From Planctomycetaceae bacterium (GTDB lineage Bacteria > Planctomycetota > Planctomycetia > Planctomycetales > Planctomycetaceae), in the NCBI GenBank assembly GCA_020426505.1, contig JAGQPX010000015.1:1-49847 (forward strand): a DNA stretch of 49,847 nucleotides, read 5' to 3'. This document shows positions 10,175 to 19,616 of the stretch, piece after piece. Positions within the stretch are counted from its first letter, which is position 1; each line of letters opens with the position of its first letter. The position numbers and the translations under genes are program-made. The notes below the pieces were generated by a model. That model saw only the letters and a program-made list of their open reading frames with translations. It searched no databases and was not told the origin of the DNA.

Positions 10175-10651
10175 TCAATTCATACGATTTCTATGAACCC
10201 AGTATTCTCGGAAGGATCGTAAGCGTGGAAGAGACTCACGATCCTTGGGACGTCCGCTTTCCTCTTTGCTGGCGATGATGTCGTCGATGTGACAGACGGG
10301 AAACCCCTCGACCTCGACGTGTCTTTCCCAGGCAGCCTCAAATGTTTCAATCCCATCAGGGGCAAAAATCAAATCGAGGTCAAACGGACCACATTTGAGT
10401 TGGACGAAATCTTTGCCGCGTTCGATCTCCGCAACACGTTGCTCTGTCAGATCAAATCCGAGTTGTTGCAGAGCCGCAACGAGCGCGAGACCGTTTTCAG
10501 GCGACTTCTCAGTGAACAAGTCAGCATCCTGAGTTGTGTCCGGGAAGCCGAGCAGCAGGGCACCGGACTTCCCAATGAAGAGATATCGCACACCGTGTTC
10601 GGCGAACGCGTCGCGAATCTCTTCGGCTTGCCGGTACTCAAATGCTGCCAT
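10175..10651 (-). CDS. Nucleotidyltransferase-fold protein (MNT/AbiEii-like), small
   Basis: About 158 aa from the ATG at 10649-10651; the frame stays open to 10735 but would then overlap most of the upstream small gene. The core reads YLFIGKSGALLLGFPDTTQDADLF: a G-S-x-x-x-x-x-G-like loop and a D-x-D pair, as in pol-beta-type minimal nucleotidyltransferases. A further acidic motif FDLDLIFAPDG supplies the third Asp, and the C-terminal part ends IIASKEESGRPKD, a helix typical of antitoxin/AbiEii-like nucleotidyltransferases. It overlaps the 70-aa gene by 14 bp and is followed by the isomerase gene. Whether it is a toxin, antitoxin or RNA-modifying enzyme cannot be told from sequence. Confidence 0.75.
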   Translation of the reverse strand: MAAFEYRQAEEIRDAFAEHGVRYLFIGKSGALLLGFPDTTQDADLFTEKSPENGLALVAALQQLGFDLTEQRVAEIERGKDFVQLKCGPFDLDLIFAPDGIETFEAAWERHVEVEGFPVCHIDDIIASKEESGRPKDRESLPRLRSFREYWVHRNRMN

Positions 10652-10850
10652 ATCCCAGCCAATCCGGAAGGTGTTCTCTGCACCATTGGCGGTATTCTTC
10701 CATGGTGTCCCATGAGCGATACTCGGCGTCATCAAGGACCGGCTTGTAGGTCTTGACGAAACCGTATTCGAACCGCTGCTCCAAAGGGCGCCTCGCAGCG
10801 GCCTCGAATTCCGCGAGCCATTCAGCGGGGATTTCAGATGTTGGGCTCAT
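10638..10850 (-). CDS. Small conserved-looking protein, overlapping partner of the nucleotidyltransferase
   Basis: 70 aa, acidic/aromatic, no signal or TM. The pattern in the second half (EYRSWDTMEEYRQWCRE then LPDWLGYG) looks like a compact folded domain. I do not recognise a named family. The stop (10638-10640) lies inside the first codons of the nucleotidyltransferase gene, a 14-bp overlap typical of coupled two-gene modules. Codon usage resembles the neighbours. A partner or regulator of the nucleotidyltransferase is the most economical reading; this is inference. Confidence 0.65.
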   Translation of the reverse strand: MSPTSEIPAEWLAEFEAAARRPLEQRFEYGFVKTYKPVLDDAEYRSWDTMEEYRQWCREHLPDWLGYGSI

Positions 10851-10959
10851 ACAACGAACCGGAGATTGGGAAACGTGTCATTCTATTGTGACACTCCGGA
10901 GCAAGGATTGAAACCGTCGATTCTCAAACTCTCGTCGTACCCCTACACTGACGTTCACT

Positions 10960-10979
10960 CCACGGGGAATAGCCCGTGG
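10960..10979 (+). promoter_or_regulatory. Hairpin in the leuS leader
   Basis: A perfect 7-bp stem, ccacggg (10960-10966) with cccgtgg (10973-10979), and a 6-nt loop, followed by gcttattt, about 50 nt upstream of leuS. It could be an attenuator-like or dispersed intergenic hairpin. No T-box features are visible. Confidence 0.4.
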
Positions 10980-11028
10980 GCTTATTTGCTGATCAACTCA
11001 TCATCTTTTCATCTGATCATCTCTCACC

Positions 11029-13716
11029 ATGCCCCGTTACGACGCACGACGTATTGAGTCCAAGTGGCAGTCCTACTGGGACGACCATCACACGTTTTTC
11101 ACATCCAACACGCCTCCAGAGGGGGCTCAGGGCAAGCTGTATGTGCTGGACATGTTCCCCTACCCCTCGGGGTCCGGGCTGCATGTCGGTCATCCGGAGG
11201 GGTACACGGCGACTGACATTGTCTGCCGGTACAACCGGATGAAAGGCAAGCATGTCCTCCATCCGATGGGTTGGGATGCGTTCGGGCTGCCGGCGGAACA
11301 GCATGCGATTAACACGGGCACCCATCCCCGTGAGACGACGTATGCCAACATCGACACGTTCCGTCGTCAGCTCAAGATGCTCGGCTTCTCCTATGACTGG
11401 AGCCGCGAGCTGTCGACAACGGACGAGGATTATTACCGCTGGACGCAGTGGATCTTCCTCCAACTCTACGACACGTGGTACGACCCCGACTTCGAATGGA
11501 CCGGCCCGGATGGCGTCAAACGCACAGGCAAAGGTCGTCCGATCAGCGAGTTGCCGATCCCGCAGAGCGAGAAAGGTGCAGAAGCCACTCGCCGTTATCA
11601 GGACGCACATCGGCTCGCATATCAGTCGGAAGCTCCGGTCAACTGGTGTCCCGCGCTCGGCACGGTTCTCGCCAACGAGGAAGTGACCGCAGAGGGGAAG
11701 AGCGATCGTGGAGATCATCCCGTCGAGCGGCGCAAACTCCGCCAGTGGATGCTCCGCATCACAGCTTATGCTGAGCGGCTCTTGACCGAGTTGGACGACC
11801 TTGACTGGACCGAGTCGATCAAACTGTTGCAGCGCAACTGGATCGGCAAGAGTCTGGGAGCCGAGGTTGACTTCTATGTGGGTGACAGCACAGATCTCGA
11901 AACTCAAAGCACCGAATTCAAGCCTTGGCAAAAGGCAAGGGCGGAGATCGGCTTTCCGGACCATCCGGGCGATCTCGTGCTTCGGGTTTACACAACGCGG
12001 CCTGACACGCTTTATGGGGCGACGTACATGGTTGTCGCGCCCGAGCATCCCATCGTGGATCATATCACGACCAACGAACAGCGTGTGAAGGTCGACACAT
12101 ATCGAGACATCGTCAGCCGAAAAAGTGATCTGGATCGGACCGATCTTGCCAAACAGAAGACGGGAGTCTTCACCGGGGCGCATGCCATCAACCCGGTGAA
12201 TGGCCAGCCGATCCCCATCTGGATCGCTGACTATGTCCTGATGAGCTATGGCACCGGAGCCATCATGGCTGTGCCTGCCCATGATGAGCGAGACCTGGAA
12301 TTTGCGCGAACGTTCGAATTGCCCATCACGGCCGTTGTGATGCCTCCCGACATGGAACATGACGAGCCGATCGGTTTCGTGGGCGAGGGAACGGCCATTA
12401 ATTCGGAGCAATACAATGGGTTACCGACCGTAGAGTTTAAACGAAAGATCACGGATGACTTGGCTGCGGGCGGCTTAGGGAAGCTCGCGACGAATTATCG
12501 TTTGCGGGACTGGCTTTTTTCGCGGCAACGGTACTGGGGCGAGCCGTTCCCACTCTGGCATGAGTTGGATGCGGACGGCAAGCCGACCGGCCTCACGCGA
12601 CCGGTCGCTGCGGATGAGTTGCCCGTCACGTTGCCGGACATGGAAGAATTCAAACCAAAGGGGACTCCCGACCCGCCGTTGTCCTGGGCGCCGGACGAGT
12701 GGTTGTACGCGACTGCTGAAGACGGCACGCGGCTGATGCGAGAGACGAACTCGATGCCTCAGTGGGCTGGATCGTGCTGGTACTACTTGCGGTTTGCTGA
12801 CAACAAGAACAGCGAGACATTCATCGACCCGGAGGTCGAGAAGTACTGGCTGCCGGTCGACCTGTACATCGGCGGAGCTGAGCACGCGGTGTTGCACCTG
12901 TTGTACTCCCGCTTCTGGCACAAGGTGCTCTTCGACCGTGGGTATGTCTCGACTCCGGAGCCTTTCCAGAAGCTCGTGAATCAGGGCATGATCCTCGGAG
13001 AAAACAACGAGAAGATGTCCAAGTCGCGCGGCAACGTCGTCAACCCGGATGACGTCGTCTCTCAATATGGAGCGGACTCCTTGCGCCTCTACGAGATGTT
13101 CATGGGGCCGCTGGAGCAGGTGAAACCGTGGCAGATGAGCGGTGTCGAGGGGGTCTATCGCTTTCTCGGTCGAGTCTGGCGGATGATTGTTGACGAACGG
13201 GCGGAGGATGTCACGTTGAGTGATACAGTCCAGGAATTGGACCTCAACGATGAACAGCAGCGTGTGTTGCACAAGACGATCAAGGCGGTGACTGAGGACA
13301 TTGAAAAACTGTCGTTCAACACCGCGATCAGCCGCATGATGGAGTTCACAAACGTCTTCACCCAGGCGAATGTGCGTCCCAAATTTGCGATGGAGCAGTT
13401 GGTGCTTCTGCTCTCACCGTTTGCTCCTCACTTGGCGGAGGAACTGTGGGAAGTTCTGGGCCATTCGCAGACGCTGGCCTACAATCCCTGGCCGGAGTAT
13501 GACGAGTCAATGCTCGTCGAAAACGAGGTCGAGGTGCCCGTGCAAGTCAACGGCAAGGTGCGGGCGAAGATCAGGGTGCCGGTCGATGCGAATCCGCAAG
13601 CGATGCAGGAAATTGCCGAGGCGAGTGAGGACGTCAAGCAGCAGATCGAAGGCAAGCAAATCGTCAAAGTCATCGCCGTCCCCGGACGTATGGTGAACTT
13701 TGTCGTGAAGGTGTGA
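11029..13716 (+). CDS. leuS: Leucyl-tRNA synthetase
   Basis: Class I synthetase charging tRNA-Leu; 895 aa, complete. The HIGH box is HVGH at residues 52-55 in [20 protein letters not shown]. The CP1 editing domain (about 230-450) includes [19 protein letters not shown] and the [16 protein letters not shown] segment. The KMSKS signature is at 662-666. The C-terminal anticodon-binding and tail domains are present ([11 protein letters not shown]). No Shine-Dalgarno is seen. The next gene starts 1 bp after its stop. Confidence 0.98.
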   Translation: MPRYDARRIESKWQSYWDDHHTFFTSNTPPEGAQGKLYVLDMFPYPSGSGLHVGHPEGYTATDIVCRYNRMKGKHVLHPMGWDAFGLPAEQHAINTGTHPRETTYANIDTFRRQLKMLGFSYDWSRELSTTDEDYYRWTQWIFLQLYDTWYDPDFEWTGPDGVKRTGKGRPISELPIPQSEKGAEATRRYQDAHRLAYQSEAPVNWCPALGTVLANEEVTAEGKSDRGDHPVERRKLRQWMLRITAYAERLLTELDDLDWTESIKLLQRNWIGKSLGAEVDFYVGDSTDLETQSTEFKPWQKARAEIGFPDHPGDLVLRVYTTRPDTLYGATYMVVAPEHPIVDHITTNEQRVKVDTYRDIVSRKSDLDRTDLAKQKTGVFTGAHAINPVNGQPIPIWIADYVLMSYGTGAIMAVPAHDERDLEFARTFELPITAVVMPPDMEHDEPIGFVGEGTAINSEQYNGLPTVEFKRKITDDLAAGGLGKLATNYRLRDWLFSRQRYWGEPFPLWHELDADGKPTGLTRPVAADELPVTLPDMEEFKPKGTPDPPLSWAPDEWLYATAEDGTRLMRETNSMPQWAGSCWYYLRFADNKNSETFIDPEVEKYWLPVDLYIGGAEHAVLHLLYSRFWHKVLFDRGYVSTPEPFQKLVNQGMILGENNEKMSKSRGNVVNPDDVVSQYGADSLRLYEMFMGPLEQVKPWQMSGVEGVYRFLGRVWRMIVDERAEDVTLSDTVQELDLNDEQQRVLHKTIKAVTEDIEKLSFNTAISRMMEFTNVFTQANVRPKFAMEQLVLLLSPFAPHLAEELWEVLGHSQTLAYNPWPEYDESMLVENEVEVPVQVNGKVRAKIRVPVDANPQAMQEIAEASEDVKQQIEGKQIVKVIAVPGRMVNFVVKV

Positions 13717-13717
13717 A

Positions 13718-14131
13718 ATGGCTGGTTCAATTGAAGGACGCAAAGTCGTACTGGGGATGTTCGGCTTTGCCATCCTGATGACGGCTGCGTTGTGGATTTA
13801 CTGGGAGGCGTACACGCGGCCGTTTCGACCGTTGCAGTACGCCATTAACGAGGCCTTCCCGGGATCAAGTCCGCGGGTGATCGGCGGAGAGCACAAGAGT
13901 CACAAAGATGAGAATCCGTCAACACTGCGGATCGTGATCCGGGTCGATTTCAATCCGCAGGAAGCGACCGACGCTGAGGTCGAGCCGTATACGTCACGGT
14001 TGCTCGAACTGGCACGCGAGCATGTGGACCTCTCGGGGTATGAGCAGGTCGAGGTTCATTTGGTCCATCGCGTGCCGGAGGCAGAGACTGTGCAGCGAAA
14101 GTTTGTGTTTTCGACCGCTGAAATGGACTGA
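13718..14131 (+). CDS. Single-pass membrane protein of unknown function
   Basis: 137 aa. One TM helix at about 11-29 near the N-terminus is followed by a soluble domain of about 105 residues with alternating charged and hydrophobic residues (LRIVIRVDFNP, VEVHLVHRV). I do not recognise the family. It begins 1 bp after leuS stops, so it is probably translated from the same message. It converges on the next gene with an 8-bp gap. Confidence 0.75.
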   Translation: MAGSIEGRKVVLGMFGFAILMTAALWIYWEAYTRPFRPLQYAINEAFPGSSPRVIGGEHKSHKDENPSTLRIVIRVDFNPQEATDAEVEPYTSRLLELAREHVDLSGYEQVEVHLVHRVPEAETVQRKFVFSTAEMD

Positions 14132-14139
14132 CGCCCGCA

Positions 14140-16164
14140 TTACGGCTGCGGCAGACCTAGCCGGTCCTTGTCAAACGGTCGAACGCGTCCAGCTTTCACG
14201 GCTGACATGCGTTGCTTGGTGAGGATGGCTTTCGTGACCGCGTCGCTGACCGTCGTCTCGAACATCAGAACACCGAAGGGGACATCGTCCGTCAGCCACA
14301 GATCGCGGCGGACGATTACCCGGTCAAGTCCGTCCGGTTCATGTAACACTCTCGTGGCCACGTGTCGGCACTGAAACTTTTCACGACGCAAGGGTGAGTC
14401 GAGGTAACGGATTCTTCCGGGCAGATACGCTCGGGGTTCGGGGATGCCTCGAAGGAACGTCAGCACTTCTTCCCTGCTCAAATCGTCGGACGCCTCGTCC
14501 CAGGCAACAAGGTCCTCGACGTCACGACCCTCGTTGAATGCTTGAACATCAACCGGTAGTTGCCATTCCATCCCCTTCCATTCGTTCCGTTGCGTGACCG
14601 CGATCATCCGCACTCGCAGATCATCGTCAACTCGACCTCCCCGATCCGCCAACCGCAACACGTTGACGTCTCCGTTCGCGTCGAGTCCTTCAAATTCGAT
14701 GAAGTACTGTTCGTCACCGGTTTCTGAAGGAGATGTCGGCAACTGGTGAATCCATGCATGGAACGGAGCCATTTCCGGTGGGGGCGGACTCGAGTAATCG
14801 ATCCAGCCGACTCGGGTCATCCACTCAAAGAGCCACGGTTGTTGCCAGGGAGAACTAAACGGATGCCAGGCGGAGAAGACCGAGAGGGCCAGGAGCGTGA
14901 AGCAGGCGAACGCGCCAGCTCGTCCTGGTTGCCACTGGTCGAGTGCGGGGATGATGGCCAGCAGCCAGAAGGGGGTGAGCCACAACATCCAACGCAAGGC
15001 GACGCTCACGCCGCCGTAGTTGTAGTTCTCGGTCTTGGTCATGAAGAACCCGAACACCAGCACCGTCAGCCCGAGGCCCCAGAGGTGTACGAGGCGCATC
15101 AGCAGCGATTTCTCCTTGACGCTGTGAAACCAACCAACGAACGTCAACACGAACATAGGCGTCAATGAAAACAGGCCGTGGTGCCCCACGGTGCAGTGAA
15201 ACAGGTACGCCAAGAAACCGTCCTTCGCCTGATCGATCCCCTGCGGCATCCACCAGTAACTGGGAACGCCGTCGTCAATGAACAGGTACTTCTCCGTGCC
15301 GTAATAGAGATAGAACGGCTTCCATCCTCCCGTGGCGAGATAGTTCGTCACGAAGAATCCGATCAGCGGCACGAGTGCGGCAGGTACGAACCAACACAGC
15401 GTCTTGCGCAAGTCGGCTCTGGCGAGGAGTACGAACATCGATGCCCCGAATGTTGCCGCGGGAAGCTCAACGCAACAGGTGTACGCGGCGAAAAATCCGG
15501 CGGCAACGAAGAACCGCGGATGGTGTCGCTCTTCGATCAGGATTTGAATCGCGGCATACAGGGCGAACATGCAGCAAATCGCTCCGGGCGTGTGATTATT
15601 CAGCACGATGAGGAACGGTTGGAGCAACGTCGCCGCTGCTGCGGTGATGACCAGCAGGTAGCGGGTAAAGTCGCTCGTTGCCATGCGGTCGATGACACGC
15701 GCGAGCATCCACAAGGCGATCGCCATCGGGATAATGTTGATCAGCGTGAGCAGAATCCGTGTTGTCGTTAGCAGATGGGCATCGAGTGACCAGCCGAGCG
15801 TGTGCTTCACGGCCCAATACAGACCGGCGACCATCGTGGGGAACAACGGAGGCTTGGTTGAGTAAAAGTGGTCCTCGTGCTTGACGATGTCGATGGAATC
15901 CCATCCGGGTCGCTGTCGAATCTCGTCGATTTGATAGGTACCTCCTTCGACGAGTGACCACACCGTGCACCAGCGAGAGCGATCGTTGGCACTCTGGAGC
16001 GGCTCTGCCTGCATCAGCCGTGCGAAGTTGAGCGTGGTCGCGAGGACGAGAATCATCCCGTAGTGCCACCGGCGTCGCACTTTGCGATTGGTCATGCCTG
16101 TCGACGACTTGTTGGGCCATTCGGACTTGGCATGCGACGGAGAGACGATCTCGATCGATGTCAT
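14140..16164 (-). CDS. GT-C/GT39-like polytopic membrane protein
   Basis: 674 aa with about nine to ten TM segments between residues 33 and 450, then a soluble tail of about 180 residues. The first outward loop holds DSIDIVKHEDHF and STKPPL (102-107), resembling the acidic motif and the K-P-P-L motif of dolichol/undecaprenyl-phosphate sugar transferases such as PMT and ArnT. A lipid-linked sugar donor is therefore a reasonable guess, but the protein is divergent and the tail is unrecognised. Its ATG lies 3 bp after the stop of fhcD, so the two are tightly coupled. Confidence 0.7.
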   Translation of the reverse strand: MTSIEIVSPSHAKSEWPNKSSTGMTNRKVRRRWHYGMILVLATTLNFARLMQAEPLQSANDRSRWCTVWSLVEGGTYQIDEIRQRPGWDSIDIVKHEDHFYSTKPPLFPTMVAGLYWAVKHTLGWSLDAHLLTTTRILLTLINIIPMAIALWMLARVIDRMATSDFTRYLLVITAAAATLLQPFLIVLNNHTPGAICCMFALYAAIQILIEERHHPRFFVAAGFFAAYTCCVELPAATFGASMFVLLARADLRKTLCWFVPAALVPLIGFFVTNYLATGGWKPFYLYYGTEKYLFIDDGVPSYWWMPQGIDQAKDGFLAYLFHCTVGHHGLFSLTPMFVLTFVGWFHSVKEKSLLMRLVHLWGLGLTVLVFGFFMTKTENYNYGGVSVALRWMLWLTPFWLLAIIPALDQWQPGRAGAFACFTLLALSVFSAWHPFSSPWQQPWLFEWMTRVGWIDYSSPPPPEMAPFHAWIHQLPTSPSETGDEQYFIEFEGLDANGDVNVLRLADRGGRVDDDLRVRMIAVTQRNEWKGMEWQLPVDVQAFNEGRDVEDLVAWDEASDDLSREEVLTFLRGIPEPRAYLPGRIRYLDSPLRREKFQCRHVATRVLHEPDGLDRVIVRRDLWLTDDVPFGVLMFETTVSDAVTKAILTKQRMSAVKAGRVRPFDKDRLGLPQP

Positions 16165-16167
16165 TGA

Positions 16168-17061
16168 CTACAGGTCGCGGAGGTGGAAATGGTGCTTGCC
16201 GAGTTTACCGCCATAATTCCCGGCGGTGACGCGGAGCAACCCGTCCGTCTCACAGGCGGCATGTAAGCCGGCCCGCATTCCGGCTTGCACCGCATCAAAC
16301 GAGACTCCATCCATCACGAGTTCATACACAGACTGACAGCCTTCCGGTAAGTGTGAGTCTGTCAGTGCCCGCACTCCGGGACAATAGGCGTCGTTGGTAC
16401 TGGCCGGCAGTTTATCGTATCTTGACCCGACTTTGCTGCCCGCCCGCACGATACCGCCGGGGAACGGCAGGATACAGCCTCTCACTTGTCCAATCGCGGC
16501 TACTGCTTTCTCGGCCGCTTCCAGCGTCCGTTCAACGTCGACTCCACAGAGGAGCAGGTTGCCTCCGCCGACCCCTTTACAGACACCGAATCGATCTTCG
16601 CAGACAAACTCGCCGTCCATCACGGGGACTCGCCAGAAGCGGCGATCGCCCAGTTTCTTGGATGACTGCATCCCATCGCCAAAGTACCGGAGGCCGCCTC
16701 CCACCGAGATGCGAGTGTCTCTCAACTCGACCTCCAATCCATCGTAACAGGCGGTCGTGGGGCAGGTGAGGACATTCTGTCCGACCCGGGATTGAACGGC
16801 CTTCTCGAGTTTTTCCGCGTTGAAGGCGAAGGCCAGCACGCTGACCCCGGGACGTCCATCCGGCGTTTCCTCGGCGGACACTTCACCTTCAATGGCCGCT
16901 TCGGCGTCGCAGCCGATCACACTCGAAGCGTATCCACAGAATTCGGTTGCGGCGATCTGTGCCCAACGTCTATTCGCAGCGGTGATGATGAGACGCACAC
17001 CCGCCATCGGGAACGCCTCCGCGAAGGTGTCTTGGATCTCCACATCATGCAGAGTCAACAT
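16168..17061 (-). CDS. fhcD: Formylmethanofuran:tetrahydromethanopterin formyltransferase
   Basis: Transfers a formyl group between H4MPT and methanofuran (or an analogue) in the cytoplasmic C1 pathway. The frame runs back to 17508, but family homology begins at MLTLHDVEIQDTFAEAFPM, so I take ATG 17061, giving 297 aa, the family's typical length. Recognisable blocks: RLIITAANRRWAQIAA, EETPDGRPGVSVL, RVGQNVLTCPTTACYDGL, and the C-terminal GNYGGKLG. Planctomycetes are known to carry H4MPT-linked C1 genes. Other genes of that pathway are not in this window. The gene sits 113 bp downstream of a kinase gene and is coupled to the GT-C-like gene. Confidence 0.93.
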   Translation of the reverse strand: MLTLHDVEIQDTFAEAFPMAGVRLIITAANRRWAQIAATEFCGYASSVIGCDAEAAIEGEVSAEETPDGRPGVSVLAFAFNAEKLEKAVQSRVGQNVLTCPTTACYDGLEVELRDTRISVGGGLRYFGDGMQSSKKLGDRRFWRVPVMDGEFVCEDRFGVCKGVGGGNLLLCGVDVERTLEAAEKAVAAIGQVRGCILPFPGGIVRAGSKVGSRYDKLPASTNDAYCPGVRALTDSHLPEGCQSVYELVMDGVSFDAVQAGMRAGLHAACETDGLLRVTAGNYGGKLGKHHFHLRDL

Positions 17062-17174
17062 GGCGCGAGTTCTCAGTCGTGTGAGGTCAATCAGGCTTGG
17101 AGTCGATTCGCGAACGCAATGTACCACTCGCCACGCATCGGGAGCCAGTGCAGCACCGCAGCTTCTGACAAGCC

Positions 17175-18884
17175 CTAGACACGACGGCGTTCGAAGTACC
17201 GGCTGAGCATCCTCAGTCGACGGACCTGAAATGCCACAATGACTCCCGTCGCAATCAGCGAGATGCCGAAGATGATGGGGTAGTGCCAGAATGACTGAGG
17301 ATCGGCGACACGCCAGCCGTCGTTTCTCACCCAGCCGAGTGCGATGTAGGAAATCGTTGTGACGGCCGTCATGAACCAGACCAATCGTTCCCTGGCCCAC
17401 AGTCCCGATCCGGCGATTAGAACCGGATAACCCACGACGACGGGACCAAGCGGACCGTCGGCGAGACACAGGACGGCCGTGTAACACACCGCGTCGGAGA
17501 GCGACCAAAGATATCTGGCCGTCATCTCCCAGCTCTCCTTCGATTGCATGAGTTGGCAGGCAAACGAGAGGACGATCCAGATTCCCATCACGCTCATGAC
17601 TTCGAAGTGCTGTCGAAGATCATCATGACCGCCCATCTGGTAATAGGTTTGCACAATGAGTGAGGCGACGACAAGGACGCCCATACGTGAGGCGAGCGCC
17701 GGCTCCCGTTTGGCCCATCGGACCGTTCGATCCCACAGCGAACGTGCCGGTAATTCGACCAGCTCTCCTTTGAGGTAGTTATCGAGTTGTGTTGCAAGCG
17801 CGTCTGCGGAGTCGAATCGGTCGGAGGGGTCTTTCTCCAAGCAGTGCAGGCAGACTGCTTCCAGTTCGGGCGGGATGTTCGGGTTGTGTCGTCGCAACGG
17901 GTCGGGCGTTGACTCGATCACCTGAAGCAGAGTGTCAAGAGGGTTCTCCTCTGCGAACGGAGGCTGACCGGTCAGCATCTCATAGAGGATGGCACCCAGA
18001 CTGTAGACATCACTGAGTTGTGAGACCTCGGAGGTACGTCCAGAGGCTTGTTCGGGAGCCATGTAGGCGGGGGTGCCGATAATGGTGCCGGACGCCGTCT
18101 CGCGGCTGTCCCCGTCGAAGACCTTGGCCAGTCCGAAATCGGTCACGTGTGGTTCGCCATCGGCGTCGAGCATGATGTTCGACGGTTTGAGGTCGCGATG
18201 GATGATCTTCTGTTGATGGAGATAGGCAACAGCTTTCGTGACGATGAGCAGCAACCCTGCTGCCTCGCGTGGAGTGAGTGGTCCATTCTGCAGATGTTCG
18301 GCAAGGCTTGCCCCCTTGACGTAGTCCATGCTAAGGAAATGCTCCCCCTGCCACTCGCCGACGTCGTGAACGCAAACGATGTTGGGGTGTCGAAGTCCCG
18401 CAGCGGCACGAGCCTCTGTGTAGAAGCGTCGAATCTCGTCGACCGACGCGAAACGGCTGCGACCAACCAGTTTGAGGGCGATGGTTGCATTGAGTTGCTT
18501 CTGGCGAGCCAGATAGACGATCCCCATGCCGCCGCGACCGATCTCGCGGATGAGTTCGTAACGTCCAAAGTCACACGGCGATGGCGCTGCTGGCGACTGA
18601 TCCGTGTTCAAGTCTCTGTCGATACCGGGAGTTGACGGCGGTGCAAAGGTTTCGTCCGCGTACGGCTTGCGTTCGTTGGACGGGTTGCTGGCCGCACCCG
18701 GCAGAGCCAACTCATCAAGTGTGTCGAGACAATCGAGCATTTCAGAGAGTTCCGGGAATGCTTCGATCAATTCTTGCGGGGGATCGGGGATTTCGCCATT
18801 GGTGCCTGTCAGCGCGTTGACATAGCCATTGAGCAACTCGAAGAGTTGTTCGTCGCGGTCGGAAGATGGTGGGTCGTCTGACAT
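17175..18884 (-). CDS. Membrane-anchored Ser/Thr protein kinase
   Basis: 569 aa. An N-terminal region of about 105 residues contains a short helical segment (IEAFPELSEMLDCLD) and a low-complexity linker. The PASTA-less kinase domain (about 108-385) has a glycine loop GRGGMG (116-121), catalytic Lys138, HRD (229-231), DFG (249-251) and APE (276-278), so it should be active. The C-terminal part (about 405-560) has around six hydrophobic segments and anchors the enzyme in the membrane; no extracellular sensor domain is apparent. It follows the ECF sigma factor gene by 54 bp, the sigma-kinase arrangement common in planctomycetes. Confidence 0.95.
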   Translation of the reverse strand: MSDDPPSSDRDEQLFELLNGYVNALTGTNGEIPDPPQELIEAFPELSEMLDCLDTLDELALPGAASNPSNERKPYADETFAPPSTPGIDRDLNTDQSPAAPSPCDFGRYELIREIGRGGMGIVYLARQKQLNATIALKLVGRSRFASVDEIRRFYTEARAAAGLRHPNIVCVHDVGEWQGEHFLSMDYVKGASLAEHLQNGPLTPREAAGLLLIVTKAVAYLHQQKIIHRDLKPSNIMLDADGEPHVTDFGLAKVFDGDSRETASGTIIGTPAYMAPEQASGRTSEVSQLSDVYSLGAILYEMLTGQPPFAEENPLDTLLQVIESTPDPLRRHNPNIPPELEAVCLHCLEKDPSDRFDSADALATQLDNYLKGELVELPARSLWDRTVRWAKREPALASRMGVLVVASLIVQTYYQMGGHDDLRQHFEVMSVMGIWIVLSFACQLMQSKESWEMTARYLWSLSDAVCYTAVLCLADGPLGPVVVGYPVLIAGSGLWARERLVWFMTAVTTISYIALGWVRNDGWRVADPQSFWHYPIIFGISLIATGVIVAFQVRRLRMLSRYFERRRV

Positions 18885-18938
18885 GTCTGTGGTCAGCGGT
18901 GTTCTTCGACGGTGCGGGCGCCCTGAGTTGTCTCGCGG

Positions 18939-19571
18939 CTAACAGGGTGATTCGTCATCACGATTTGTGAGCGACTGCTGCAGTTTCTGAATCGCGCGCA
19001 TCCACAACATCTGCACGGCTGGGCGAGTTCGATCCATTCGCGTTGCAATCTCGTCAAATGGGAGTCGTTGCAGGTTCCTCAAGATGATCACTTCTCGATG
19101 ATCGTCCGACAGTTGGGCAATCGCGTCGGCAAGTTCAATCTGCTGTTCGTGCTCCGCGATGATCTGACTTGGCGTTTGCTCATGACCGGGCGGATCATGA
19201 AAGAATGATCTTGACTGATCGTTGACCGTTCCCCGCAGGCGGACTTCCCTTTGGACGCGCCGCTTATCCGTGCCCTTGTAACGGCGGATGAAGTCGTGCG
19301 TGTTGTGGTGAAGGATCTTGCGAAGCCATGCGAGCCATTCACCCTCGGTGTTGCCACGAAAGTCGGCGAAACCGAGATGAGCTTCGAGCAATGTCTGCTG
19401 CACGAGGTCGGAGGCGTCGACCTTGGTCTGCATCCAACTCTCAACCTGAGTCCGGGCGATGAGGGCGACGTAATTTCGGCATTTGGAGAACAACTCGTCG
19501 CGAGCCGCATCATCTCCCTCGCGGGCCTGTGCCAGCAGCGTCAGGACAATCGATTCATCATTCTGTGACAT
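18939..19571 (-). CDS. ECF-type RNA polymerase sigma factor
   Basis: 210 aa. Region sigma2 occupies about 12-85 (DASDLVQQTLLEAHLGFADFRG) and region sigma4 about 145-200 (LSDDHREVIILRNLQRLPFDEIA with a helix-turn-helix). The spacing and lack of sigma3 are typical of ECF factors. No anti-sigma gene is adjacent; the Ser/Thr kinase downstream is the likely functional partner, as in the kinase-linked ECF groups described in Planctomycetes. Its stop overlaps a ctcgcggctaac word seen in an inverted repeat elsewhere in the window. Confidence 0.92.
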   Translation of the reverse strand: MSQNDESIVLTLLAQAREGDDAARDELFSKCRNYVALIARTQVESWMQTKVDASDLVQQTLLEAHLGFADFRGNTEGEWLAWLRKILHHNTHDFIRRYKGTDKRRVQREVRLRGTVNDQSRSFFHDPPGHEQTPSQIIAEHEQQIELADAIAQLSDDHREVIILRNLQRLPFDEIATRMDRTRPAVQMLWMRAIQKLQQSLTNRDDESPC

Positions 19572-19616
19572 GCCCCTATTGTGCCATATCCATCGATTGT
19601 CGGATATCTCGATCGG

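Noticed and set aside
10851..11028. T-box or other leucine-responsive leader upstream of leuS
   Set aside because: Only a short 7-bp hairpin is present; none of the T-box conserved features are visible.
17062..17508. 149-codon upstream extension of fhcD
   Set aside because: It overlaps the kinase gene and carries no fhcD homology; the family starts at MLTLHDVEIQDT.
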